DNA of 64,000 bases from Prorocentrum cordatum. Lineage: Eukaryota; Sar; Dinophyceae; Prorocentrales; Prorocentraceae. Under the pieces are notes generated by a model. It was given only the letters and a program-made list of their open reading frames with translations. It had not been told where the DNA came from and did no database searches. The stretch's first letter is position 1. Every line of letters starts with the position of its first letter. This document shows positions 1-9,835 of this stretch, in pieces. The stretch lies in the NCBI GenBank assembly GCA_963575745.1, contig CAUYUJ010014171.1, forward strand, positions 734,186 to 798,185, given 5' to 3'. Position numbers and translations under genes: made by a program.

Positions 1-2
1 CA

Positions 3-452
3 GGCCCCCGTGAACGCCGCCAGGGCCCACCAGAGGGGGAGAGGGCTCACGCTCTCGTCTGGTCTCGGGGTGCCTGGAGGTGTCTTGTGTGTTGTAGATT
101 TGCCCTGTCCCCCAAGGCCAAGTGACCCTGAGGCGCAGGCCGCGTAAGGGGAATATTCGGGGAGGGGGAGCACCTGATCCCGTCGGCCTTGCGCGGGGAA
201 GCGCTCGGCCACGAGTTGTACCGCGCTGGCCAGCACGCGTTTTGCGATCGTTGCGGTATGTTTTCGAGCGAGCGGGGATGCAGGCTGGCCCTGCCGTGCG
301 AAGGTGTACCCTCGAAGCCCACCGCGGAGTATCGCAGCTCGCTCCTGCGCCGATGCAGGCACCCTTATGAGGTGAAGCTCTCCCTAGGTGGGGCGTGCCG
401 TTCACTCTTCCAGTGTGAGTGGGACGCCTTCTGGGACAGGGCGCTGGACTGA
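3..452 (+). pseudogene. Zinc-finger tail of a retroelement polyprotein (fragment)
   Basis: I see two similar modules in one frame. The first (about 45-120) reads HALVW...CLVCCRF. The second (about 195-400) reads GHELYRAG..FCDRCGMF followed by LPCEG and a basic HP segment. Each has a His-x-Leu lead followed by Cys-x2-Cys. A TGA at about 121-123 separates them. From family knowledge, paired modules of this look occur at the C-terminal end of some dinoflagellate reverse-transcriptase polyproteins; I infer that role here. The reverse transcriptase itself would lie before the window. The frame stops at 450-452. It could instead be an unrelated zinc-binding protein. Confidence 0.4.
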
Positions 453-703
453 ACGTGGGGCGGGCGTTGAGGCACCTCCTCAGTGTGCCCGCCCGCCCAT
501 CCCTTCTATCTGACGGCTGGTTGTGGCTAGGAGTGCCAGGCTGGTTCTATCAGCACAATATCCTCCTCTTCATCCTCCTCCAACACTTCTCCTTATACGT
601 AACTCCTCCCTGTTGTACCCCAGACGTGTCGGTAGGGCGGGCCGGGCGTTTCGCTTGAGACCCCCTCGTCATTTATGGTCTTGAAATTTGAGATCAGCAA
701 TGG
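453..703. other. No gene seen
   Basis: Unique-looking sequence of mixed composition between the zinc-finger fragment and the 83-bp satellite. Nothing recognised. Confidence 0.5.
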
Positions 704-1215
704 CTTCAAGAATGGGGGGCGGGTGGCTTTCAACATGTGACTCTCGCCTTAGCGCCGCGCGCGCTTCTTTTTGAACTCTGCCGCAGTTGAAAAGAATGGG
801 GGGCAGGTGGTTTTCAAAATGTGGTGCCCGCCTTCGGGCCGCGCGTATTCATCTTCAAGTCTGCCACAGGTTAAAAGGATGGATGGCGGGCCGTTCTCAA
901 GCTTCGGCTTTCGCCTCACGGTCGCGTGCATTTATTTTAAACGTCTGCAGAAATGGTCAACGACGGAGGGCGTGCCGTTTTCAAAGTGTTGTTACCGCCT
1001 AGCGCCGGGCACATTCGCTTTAAAAGTGTGCGGCCGCTTCAAGGATGGAGGGCGGGCCATTTTCAATCGCCGACTCTCGCTTCAGCGCCGCGCACATTCG
1101 TTTTAAACGTTTGCTGCAGCTTCAAGGATGGAGGGGGGTATTTTCAAGCTGTGGCTCTCGCTTTAACGCCGCGCGCATATGCTTCAACAGCTTGCAGCCG
1201 TTTCAAGGATCCGTT
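704..1215 (+). repeat. 83-84 bp degenerate satellite, about 7 copies
   Basis: The motif AAGGATGGAGGGCGGGCC, followed by TTTTCAA, then GCC and GCGC blocks and a TTTTAAACG block, recurs with starts near 708, 792, 875, 957, 1041, 1124 and 1205, a period of 81-84 bp. Copies are diverged. The small reading frames inside are by-products of the repeat. Confidence 0.8.
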
Positions 1216-1526
1216 TAACTGAAGTCCTTGGAACGCTGCGTTCTGGCGCGATTTAGGATTGTCAGGACGCGCGGTCACGTTGATTCGCCGTGTTGATATC
1301 CCAGGAATAGTGTTTTTGGCGCGGCTGAGGGTAAATTGGACGCAATAGTCAAGTTGATTCCCGGCGTTGAAGTCCTAGGAATTGTGTGCTGTCGTGATTG
1401 AGAATTATCGGGCCACTGTCTTGCAATGGGGCACTTGCCGCAATTCATATTTTGTGTTGCTTTCACTTGTAGTGAACATGGAGGGAGGACGTATTGCAAA
1501 ATCGATGATGCGTCTTGGTTTAACCT
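1216..1526. repeat. Non-coding, with a 76-bp spaced duplication
   Basis: Two related segments start near 1276 and 1352. Both contain a GTTGATTC core, then GTTGA and CCTAGGAAT-like ends. No gene seen. Confidence 0.5.
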
Positions 1527-1787
1527 GGTCCTCCTCTTCCTCGTCCTACCCCGTGTCCTTTTCCTCCTCCTCCTTCTCCCACTCCTCGCCTCCTCCTCCT
1601 TCTCCTCTTCCTCCTCCTCCCCTGAAGCTGGAGAGGCTGCGTGACTGCATCTGAAGAGCGGTCAGAAGAGGAGGAGGAGGAGGAGGAGGAAAAGGAGGAG
1701 GAGGAGGAGGAGTGAACGGGAGGAGGAGTAGGAGGAGGAGGAGGAGGAGGAGGGGTGAGAGGAGCAAGGGGAGGGGAGCGGGGGGAA
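1527..1787. repeat. Polypyrimidine tract followed by a polypurine tract
   Basis: 1527-1622 is almost pure C/T (TCC triplets). 1664-1787 is almost pure G/A (GGA triplets). The two halves could pair as a long hairpin, or each could form a triplex. Open frames here encode only Ser, Pro, Leu, Glu or Arg runs and are not genes. Confidence 0.85.
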
Positions 1788-3060
1788 GTTGCGATGGCCA
1801 GCGGCCGCCCGCCAGGCCCAGCAAACAGGCACGAGTTGGCATCTCAGGGTGCTGGTGGGCGCTGACAGAGTGCCGTCTCGTTGGATCCCGGTAGAGGCGT
1901 GTTGGCGCACGTGGTGATTTCGGTCGTACGGGTCTGACCTTTTTACGCGCCCGTAATATAGTTGTTCGGTTCCCCATGGCTGAACCCAAGCCTCAATGCT
2001 CGACCCTGTCACGCTTGGTCAGGAGGCGCCTTGCCTTTACCATGGCCTCTCCGAAGACAATCTCGTGGACGGTGCTGGCGTCCGAAGCTACATAAACAGG
2101 GGCACGCGAGGGCATCGCTGATTTTTACGTGGTAGGAATTCTGAAGGAGCGGAAGGAGGAGGATGGGAGCGGTGGTGACGGTGAGGATGCTGGGGGCTAT
2201 GCTTTGAGGGTGAGGCTGGCGCTGACAGTGGTGTTGCTGCCGATGCTGCTAAGGAGGGTACTGGTGCGCAAGAGAAGGCATATGAAGAAGATGGTGCCGA
2301 GGAGGGTCAGGTAGGTGATCATGATGATGCTGCCGATGAGGAGATGTATTGATGACAACGACGGCGATTCCGATAACGAATATGATTGCGAGGCTGCTGT
2401 CGATTATTTTGGAATAGGGGGGATGGCCAAGGCGAGGACGAAAAACATAACGACGACGATGGTAATGATGATGACCCAAATGCTTACAGTACAAAGGCAT
2501 CGAGGACACGAAACCACACTATGAGGGGGGGCAGCGGTGAGGTGGATGTGCACCTCAGGGGAAGCACGGGTGCGCGTTGGAGGATGACGCGGAGAAGTAT
2601 AAGGAAGGATGGGGAAGAAGTGCGATGAAGGGGGAATTGGGGTGCATGATGGTGGCATGAGCAATGGAATGAGGGATGGGGATGGAGATGGCGGGAGTGC
2701 AGGATGGAGGAGCAAGAATGATGAAAACAGAGGTGGGATGATGATGTTGATGATGATGAGGAGGAGAAGGAGAGCGAGGAAGAGGAGGAGGAGGAGGAGG
2801 AGGAGGAGGATAATGGGCAGAGTAAACCCAGGATGTGGCAACGTCCCGAGTCTCCTCGTCAGAAGTCCCTACGAATATTTTTTTCCACAGCGGGAAGCGC
2901 CCCGTGTGGGAAGACGTGTGCCTCCCCGTCCCCGCCTGTGCTGCTCATTCAGGCGAGGGCCCTCGTCTTGTAAAAGAGTCGTCACCGATCCGTGTACTTG
3001 GTGCACAAACTTACAAGTCAGCTCACACTTCAGCAGGAGGTGACACGCGATGAGACCTTC
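1788..3060. repeat. Degenerate GAT/GGA-rich DNA, no gene
   Basis: 1788-2120 is unassigned. About 2125-2520 holds scattered GAT/GATGAT runs and 2735-2812 a GAT then GGA run. 2830-3060 is unassigned. Reading frames through it are low complexity. Confidence 0.5.
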
Positions 3061-3067
3061 TTGAAAG

Positions 3068-3345
3068 CGAGCCACCCTCTGTCCGTTTAGCCGTGGCGCA
3101 GTTCTGCATGCTTGGATTTTAGGGCAAGAGGAGAGATTATTCAAACGACCGCCCTACATCCTGGTAGCCGTTGGAATCGTTTTACTTGATGTGCGCGGAA
3201 CTTTGACGGATACCAGGTATACACATTTTGGATTGGGCCGCCCTCCATCCGCGTAGCTGTTTGAAGCTTTTCAGACGAGTGTGCACGGCTCTCATGCGAT
3301 GGGGACATTTTGGAAAATGGCCATCCCTTCACCCGTGCAACTGTG
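3068..3345 (-). repeat. Inverted block of the 80-bp satellite, about 4 copies
   Basis: Units beginning with CCACCCTCTGTCC-, CCGCCCTACATCC-, CCGCCCTCCATCC- and CCATCCCTTCACC-like sequence start near 3070, 3150, 3238 and 3317. This is the reverse complement of the GGATGGAGGGCGGGCC unit at 704-1215, so the same satellite occurs in the opposite orientation. Confidence 0.6.
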
Positions 3346-3989
3346 AGAAATGCTCAGCTTCAGGACCTCGAAGCTGTGAGGGAGTCACCGATCAGTGGCA
3401 CCACGTGGCAGGCTGCTGAGTTTCCCCATGCGGCGACGTGGCAGGAACGACTACAGCGACGACAACTACGACGAGGGGGGGCCATATCTCCGACGTTTGA
3501 GTTTTTTTCGCAACGTGGGCCCCTGGAGGTCTGGACCTCTTCCCCGGGTCCATCCCGAGCTGTTGTTTGACAATTTGTGGGGTCAACGAGGGCCCCCCAC
3601 ATGCCGACATCGGCGAAAAAACACTGTCTCGTTTTTGTAGGCCACCCGCAGGAGCGAGAAGATAACCGCGATTCGCGGGTCGCGTCGCGGTCAGGGCCAG
3701 AGCAGCGGCCTTTCCCAAGGGCGGCGGCCCGAGGGTGCCACGGCGCGAAGACAATGGCGCGTCGTACATCCCGTGGCGTTCAAGGTTACACGCCGACGGT
3801 GGCCCAGACTCGGCCAGTCTGGAACGATCTGGCGTTGTCAGAGCACGACACGCGTCTGCCGTAGATCTCTTCCGTGCGCTTTAGGCTTGGCGCGGGCGCG
3901 GGACGGCCGGCCAGGCCGCGTGAGCCGCGGCACGGGCGGCCGGCTCGCCCGCCGGCGTGCGCGCGCTGACGCGGCGGCGCGCCCGGTGG
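3346..3989. other. No gene seen
   Basis: GC-rich unassigned DNA. Several frames stay open but none shows a recognisable motif. Confidence 0.4.
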
Positions 3990-4350
3990 CCCTACTCGTC
4001 GTCGTCGTTGTCGTCGACGTCCTCTTCCTCCTCCTCTCCCTCCTCCTCCTGCTCCTCCTCTTGTTCCTCTTCCTCCTCCTCCTCCTGCTCCTCATTCTCT
4101 TCCTCCTCGTGCTCCTCCTTCTCGTGCTCCTCCTTGTCCCCCTTCTCGTCGTCGCCCTCCTCGTCGTCCTCGTTGTCCTCCTCGTCGTCCTTCTCCTCTT
4201 CCTCCTGCTCTTCGCTCTCCATTATCTTCTCCTCCTCCTCCTCCTCGTTCTCCTCCGGCTCTTCATCCTCCTCGTCCTCCTCCTCCTCCTCCTCCTCCTC
4301 CTCCTCCTCCTCCTCCCCCTCCTCCCCCTCCTCCTCGTCCTCCTTCTTCT
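3990..4350. repeat. TCC/TCG polypyrimidine microsatellite
   Basis: About 360 bp of CTCCTC and TCGTCG triplets with few purines. It makes long Leu-, Ser- or Glu-rich frames on both strands that should not be taken as genes. Confidence 0.9.
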
Positions 4351-4904
4351 CCTCGCCCATCCCCCATGCACAGTCTACGAGTTGGGTTTCTCCCCGAGCA
4401 AAGAACATTTCTCCATAGACAGATCCTTCAGCCTCGCAGGACTGTGTCATGGCGGTCTGCGCGCTCGTAGACCTGGGTGCTTGGTCAGTGATCCTCCTCC
4501 TGCTCATCCTCCTCGTCGTCCTCTTCCCCGCACTTTCGCAGTCCATTTCTCATCCCCAACCCCCCAACCAAATAATCCAGCCGTGCAGGAATGACAGGGG
4601 ACTGGGGACACACACTAATGGAACGCTTCGGACACATTGCTATCGAGGATGGACGTTCCCCACCGAGTTGGGCGCCCAAATTATTGGGTCTGTCGAAAGT
4701 CCTGCCGCGTCGGGGATTGGGGTCGCCAGACCTCTTGTTGGATTTTGTCGCTTCGTACAAAGTCACGACGGGCGTTTTTTCTCATTGCCCGTTTCTTGGG
4801 GCCCTCAAGGCCCCCGGGGCTATTACATTGACACCCTGGCGACAGAAGACCCTGAAACATTTGACACGATGTATTTTGGGGCCTCGATGGGGGGTCACGA
4901 TGGG
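4351..4904. other. No gene seen
   Basis: Unassigned sequence between two simple-repeat blocks, with a second short CTCCTC patch near 4492-4530. Confidence 0.4.
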
Positions 4905-5045
4905 GGGATCGGAATATGGATGGGGATAGGGATAGGGGCAGGGATATGGACATATGGTTGGGAATTTAGCGATGTGTGTATTTGTATGTGCAATCGCGAT
5001 GGGGATCGGAATGGGGATGGCGATAGGGATAGGGATATAAGATAG
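4905..5045 (+). repeat. GGGATA/GGGATC hexamer-like repeat
   Basis: Imperfect short tandem units GGGATA, GGGGATC and GGGATATGGA over about 140 bp. Confidence 0.7.
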
Positions 5046-5087
5046 GAATCGGGATAAGAGGGAGAAATACGGAGAGGGATGGACTAT

Positions 5088-5177
5088 GGGAGACAATGGG
5101 AGGCGAAGGGAGGCACTGGGAGGCAATGGGAGACAATGGGCGACAACGGGAGACAATGGGAGACAGTGGGAGACAAC
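5088..5177 (+). repeat. Nine 10-bp units GGGAGACAAT
   Basis: Nine consecutive units fall on an exact 10-bp grid from 5088. Each starts with GGG; variants are GGGAGGCGAA, GGGAGGCACT, GGGCGACAAC and GGGAGACAGT. Confidence 0.9.
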
Positions 5178-6930
5178 GTCGCCGCACCGATTCCGGATCC
5201 AGCAGCGCACCTATTGGTTTCGAAGTGAAGACGTAGCAGCCTTACAAACAAGCTTCTCAGAAAAAGCGTATCGGGATGAAAGGCCAGTCCCCAGGGATCC
5301 ACTTTGCGGAACAATCACCACATTGGAGGTCCGTTCTTTCGCCATCGAGGCAGAAATCCTGAGGGAAATGGGTCCTGAGGTGTTTCGCTGCTTTCGGCTT
5401 CCCCCAGCCCCCCGTTGGCCCTGGGGCTGTTAAGTAACGACTCCAGATGAAAAGCTGGTCCTGGGGGGAAAGCCCGGGATCCAGGACCCGCTTCCATCAG
5501 GTCCTGTTTCTTGTATATCGATCTTTCGGGGCGCTGGTAACGGGGTTAGACACTGACGGGGTTCAGCCATTACCTTCAGGTCCCCTCTGGCCTGTGGCGC
5601 GCTCCAGAAAGGGCCTCGCTTTCAAGGGATCGAGAAGTCGGCATCTTTTCCTTGGCGGAAGCTGGCGGAAGCTTGCGGAGTTGATGGGAAGTCGGCGGAC
5701 AGCGGCGCAAGTAAAAGCGAGACGTCAACATTTTTGGGTTCAGGGTTTCCGCAATCGGCCATGTGCAGCCGACCCCTGTACCCCGTCCCCAGACATCCGA
5801 CGATGTGATCTTTCAATCCGCAGCCCCAGAGGTCCCGACCGCTTTCCTGGAGCTAGCTTTTCGTCCCAGATCCATTGTTGATACTGATGGCACGGGCCCA
5901 GTAAACAGCGCCTGCAGACAGATGCGACAGTTCCCTCAAGTCACACACGTGCCAATTCGAATGCGAGCAGCATCACGTAGCGAGGCGGTCTCCCTGGCGG
6001 CGTGCAAGTCCTGCGCCCTCGACGGCAGTTCGCGGCATAGGCCCTCCACGTCGTAAGTGCCCTTGAAGTGTGCCGCGGAAGTTTTCCGGTGGGCCTGGTA
6101 CTACGCCCTTGCGATCGCCTCCCAGCACCGTTTCGGGAATGTCTTGGTCATCTTCTCCCGCGTCCACGAAACAACCGTCTCGTGCAGCATGATCTCCTGC
6201 AGCTGGCCTGCAACGTCGGGACCATCTTTGAGCCAACATGGAATCAAACAGGAACCTCGTACATTCATTGGTTTTCGTAGATTTGCAGCGTCGGAGCCAT
6301 CGTGGAACCAAACTCGAATTCAAGGGTGGCGTAAGATTTGAAACATCGGAACCATCGCGGAACCCAGGCGGAACAACCGCCTTCGGACGCTAGACCGCAT
6401 AAAACGACAGGGATCGACGAGGGTGGACTCGCCAGCCCTCCTCTTATTATCATACGAATTGAAGGCTGTCCATGGACCATCCGCGCCGCTCTGCCCTGGA
6501 TTGGGGGAGGGGGGGTACCTTTCATTAGTATTCTAAGAGGGCCGCCTCGGCCCGAGCACCCCCCGTGATCGGAAACAGTGGGGAGCGGCAGTGCGATGGA
6601 TTTTTGTTCCTTGTGCGTCGCGTCGCGCCCCGCTTGACGCTCTGGGCTGGGCCCTGCCGGGGCCTGTCGGCGGTGACCTGGGGCCCATTGCCTGCCAGAC
6701 GCGCCGGAACCAGCAGGAGGCGCAGGAGAGGGCAGGAGCGTCGCTGGCGCCTGCCACGCGGGCTTTCCGACGCGCACCTCGACTGCGTTCGTCGCGATCC
6801 ATGTCTGTGCCCGCCTCCTCCCAGGAATTTGACTTTGAGGAAACAAGTCGCACCTGTCTGTAGAGGCTGAAATCGAGAAAGGCCGGGATCGAGAAACTCA
6901 GATCGCCAGAAATCTGGACCACCCGTCACG
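5178..6930. other. No gene recognised; short dispersed repeats
   Basis: About 1.75 kb without a recognisable gene. A motif like TCGGAACCATCGTGGAACC occurs near 6213, 6290 and 6346. Open frames on either strand show no domain I know. Confidence 0.4.
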
Positions 6931-8384
6931 GGCTCAGGAGCTATTGCGCGACTGGCCCAGGTGCCCGACACGGCCCCCGGCCGGCGCGGGTCAGCGCCGG
7001 CCCAGGCGCCCCCAGCTCTTGCCGCCGCTCGTCCCTCGTCCCTCCTTTTCGTCCTCGTCCTCGCCCCTCCTCCATGCTTCCTCCTCCATCTTCTCTCTCT
7101 CTCGCCCTCCCCCTCGTCCTCGCCCTCCCCCATCATCCTCTTCGTGCCGCTCGTCCTGGAGGCCCTGCTCGCCCTCGTCCTCGAAGTGGAGGGTTCGAAG
7201 ATCGAGGATCTTATGTTTTTTTCGTTCGGGGATCGAGGATCTGGGGTGGACGCTTGTTGTTCTTGTTTTTTGTGGTTCACGGAGGTCTTCTGGAGGCCTC
7301 AGGGGGCTTCCGAGGCTCTCCAGGGACCCCAGAGACCTCTGGGGACCACTGGCTCGAGGATCGAGGATCGAGAAGTGGGCTTGCTTGGCATTTTGTGGGG
7401 TTTTCGGAAGCCTCTGGGGGCTCCGGGGGTCTGCAGAGACTTCGAGAGACTTCCAGGGGCCCTCCCGAGACTTCCGCCGTCCTTGCCCTCGTCCTGGTCT
7501 ATTGCTTGTCCTCGTCCAGTCCACGTCCCCCGTCCTGGTCCTCCTCGTTCTGGTCCTACTCGTCCTCGTCCTGGCGTTCCTCCTGGTTTTCCTGCCGTTC
7601 CTCCTGCTCCTCCTGGCCTCTCTGTCCAGGCCACCCTTCTGTTGTCATCCTCCCCCTCGCCCCGCTGCTGCCGCTTCTGCTGCTCCCGCTTCTGCTCCCT
7701 CGGCTCCTGCTGCTGCTGCTGCTGCAGTCAAGGTTCTGAAGCATGGCGACCACGTTGGGCTCAGGAGAGGCCCTGGTTCCCGGGCTGTTCTTCAGGTCTC
7801 GGGTGGGGCGGGAGCCTGCTCGTCGCCGAGGCTCGCCGTGGCCGTAAGAGCCCCTTCGTTCCGCGTTCGGCGTCCCCTGTGGCAGCACCACGACTGCACT
7901 GCTCCTGCCGCCGCCGCTGCACTGCTGCTCCGGCCTCCTCTTCCATCTCCTTCCCGGCCACCTCTGGTCGTCGCCCCTTTCTGCCCAGGCCAGGGCTCGC
8001 CCGCCCGAGCCCGCGGCGAACTTTTTGTATGTTCCCCCTGCGCGGCCGCGCGCGCCGAGGTGGTCCAGCAGTCGCATCCTCTTTCGCCTTCTCTTCCTCC
8101 GCATCCTTTCATCCTCATCTCCAACCTTTGTCCACATCTGCATCCTCCTCCTCCTGGTTAATCATGTGTCACCCTCGGCCGCGTCCACATCCTCACCATC
8201 ATCTTCCTCCTCATTATCGTCCTCGTCCTCATCATCATACTCGTGCTTAGCTTCCTTCTCCTTTTGCTGCTCTCTACCTTTTCCAGCTGTCCCTGGCTCT
8301 CCGTCTTCCCCTTTCGTGCTGCTCCTTATCATATGTATTCATTTGTTCCCTTCCCCTCCTGCTCCTCCTGTTCCTCCACCTTCT
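6931..8384. repeat. Pyrimidine-rich simple-repeat region
   Basis: TCCTCG, CTCGTCCT and CTCCTG runs, with a pure CTG stretch near 7703-7725. About 7290-7480 holds GAGGCCTC/CTCTGGGG short repeats. Long open frames here are Ser/Pro/Leu/Arg-rich and change character with each frame, so I do not call genes. Confidence 0.55.
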
Positions 8385-9567
8385 CATGCGGCCGGCCGCG
8401 CCCAGGTGGAAGGCATACTGGCGGCCGCAGGGGCTGTGCGTCCTCAGGCGCCCGTGGCTTCAGTGCCTGGGAGCGCCTTCATCATCATGGACACCGTTAC
8501 GAATAAGTACTGTTCGGATGCATTCGCCAATGAATTGACAGATTTTTTCTTGCGGGCGAGGCTGTCCACTGCCGAGGAGTTGAGGTCCCTTTCGGAGGTC
8601 ACCCCATGGTGAATGGGCTGTCCTCCGTATGGCGGGATCCAGGCGGCGACTTAGAGATGCTCTGTCCTCCGGGCGTCCGGGCAGCCGTCATGCAGGTCGT
8701 GAAGACAATTTGCCCCGTCTCGGCGCCTGCTGCCGAGCCGGCGGGGGAGCCCACAGCCCCAGCAAAAGCACGGGAGTTGCGTTTCTTGCAAGCAGCCCTT
8801 GCGCTCAGCAGCGGGTCTGCGACGTCAGTATTGGAGGAAGATGGCCAGGACGACTTGGGCAAGCTCATAGAATCTGTCAGCGTCGGCGAACCCGCACTTC
8901 GCACCTACCCCTCGTGCAAGCAGCTCAAGCTGTGTGACGCGGCAGCAAAACTCGGTAAACCTTCACCGTGTGAGGCGTCCATCGAAGGACTCAAAGGGTC
9001 GAGGTCGTGGACGGAGGGCCGGGAGTTTGTAGAATGGGCTGTGGCTTCCATCCGGCTCTCTTGGGCCAGTCTGCTGCACGGCCGCATCACTGTCGCATCG
9101 GTGCTGAACCGCGTCGAGAGGGTCGCGCGGCTGGCGGCGGGTACGGCCAGCTCGGCGTCGCAAGCAGAGAAGCACGCCTTTGCCTATGACTAGTTGGTCA
9201 GGAGCATCATTAGGGCTGCAGCCGAGCGCAAGGCCGACCCACAGGTCTATGCAGCGGCTATGCGTGGTGACGAAGAAGACGCAGTGGCAGAAGCAGCCAG
9301 GTAGGCACCAGAAGTCAAGCTCGCGCCGCCTGGGTGCGCGGCCCGGCCCCAGCACAGGCCAGATACAGTGCACTCCTGTTTCCGTCACTTTTTCGGAAAG
9401 TGCGACGCGGCAGTTCCCTCCTGGCTTTGCACCTACCACCACGAGCGCCGCTTCTGCAGCAAGCAGGGCGAGGGCTGTCTTGAGAACCGCCTCCGCCCGC
9501 TCGGCATGATCACCATCCGCATACAGGACAAGCGGGCCTTCGAGGACAAGGCGGCCAAGGGACGTGG
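8385..9567 (+). pseudogene. Gag-like ORF1 of retroelement A, broken
   Basis: Coding-like sequence starts in one frame up to 8612 (AFIIMDTV...FANELTDFF) and continues in another from about 8606. Two TAG stops (9191-9193 and about 9302) interrupt it. A CCCH-type zinc finger lies near 9370-9450: CFRHFFGKC, then a Cys eight residues further on, then CTYHH, giving C-x7-C-x8-C-x3-H. The finger would bind nucleic acid, as expected for a retroelement capsid protein. No homologue is named with confidence; the call rests on the finger and on position upstream of an RT. Confidence 0.5.
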
Positions 9568-9835
9568 CAAGGGCGGCGGCGCCCCGCCCTGGGCGCAAGG
9601 CCGGCCTGGCGACAGGGCCGACGGCCGGCCGCCTGACCGCGCTCGCTCCCTCCCAGGGGGCGCGACGGCGGTGCCGCCGTCAAGCGCTAGGGGCACACAG
9701 CTGCGGATGCCCCTTTGGAGCTGGCGGCCGGCGCGCAGGGACCCAGACGCAGTTGGGACGCCAGGCCGTGGTGATGCCACAGCCGCGCCAGCAGCACACG
9801 CTGCAACGATCGCTTAAGCGCAGCACGCTGCGCAC

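Noticed and set aside
3773-4594. Long plus-strand frame rich in Leu and Ser, and its Glu-rich minus counterpart
   Set aside because: Created by the TCC/TCG microsatellite at 3990-4350; flanks have no coding character.
6944-8250. Overlapping 400-codon plus-strand frames
   Set aside because: Pyrimidine-rich low-complexity DNA; composition in every frame is Ser/Pro/Leu/Arg noise without motifs.
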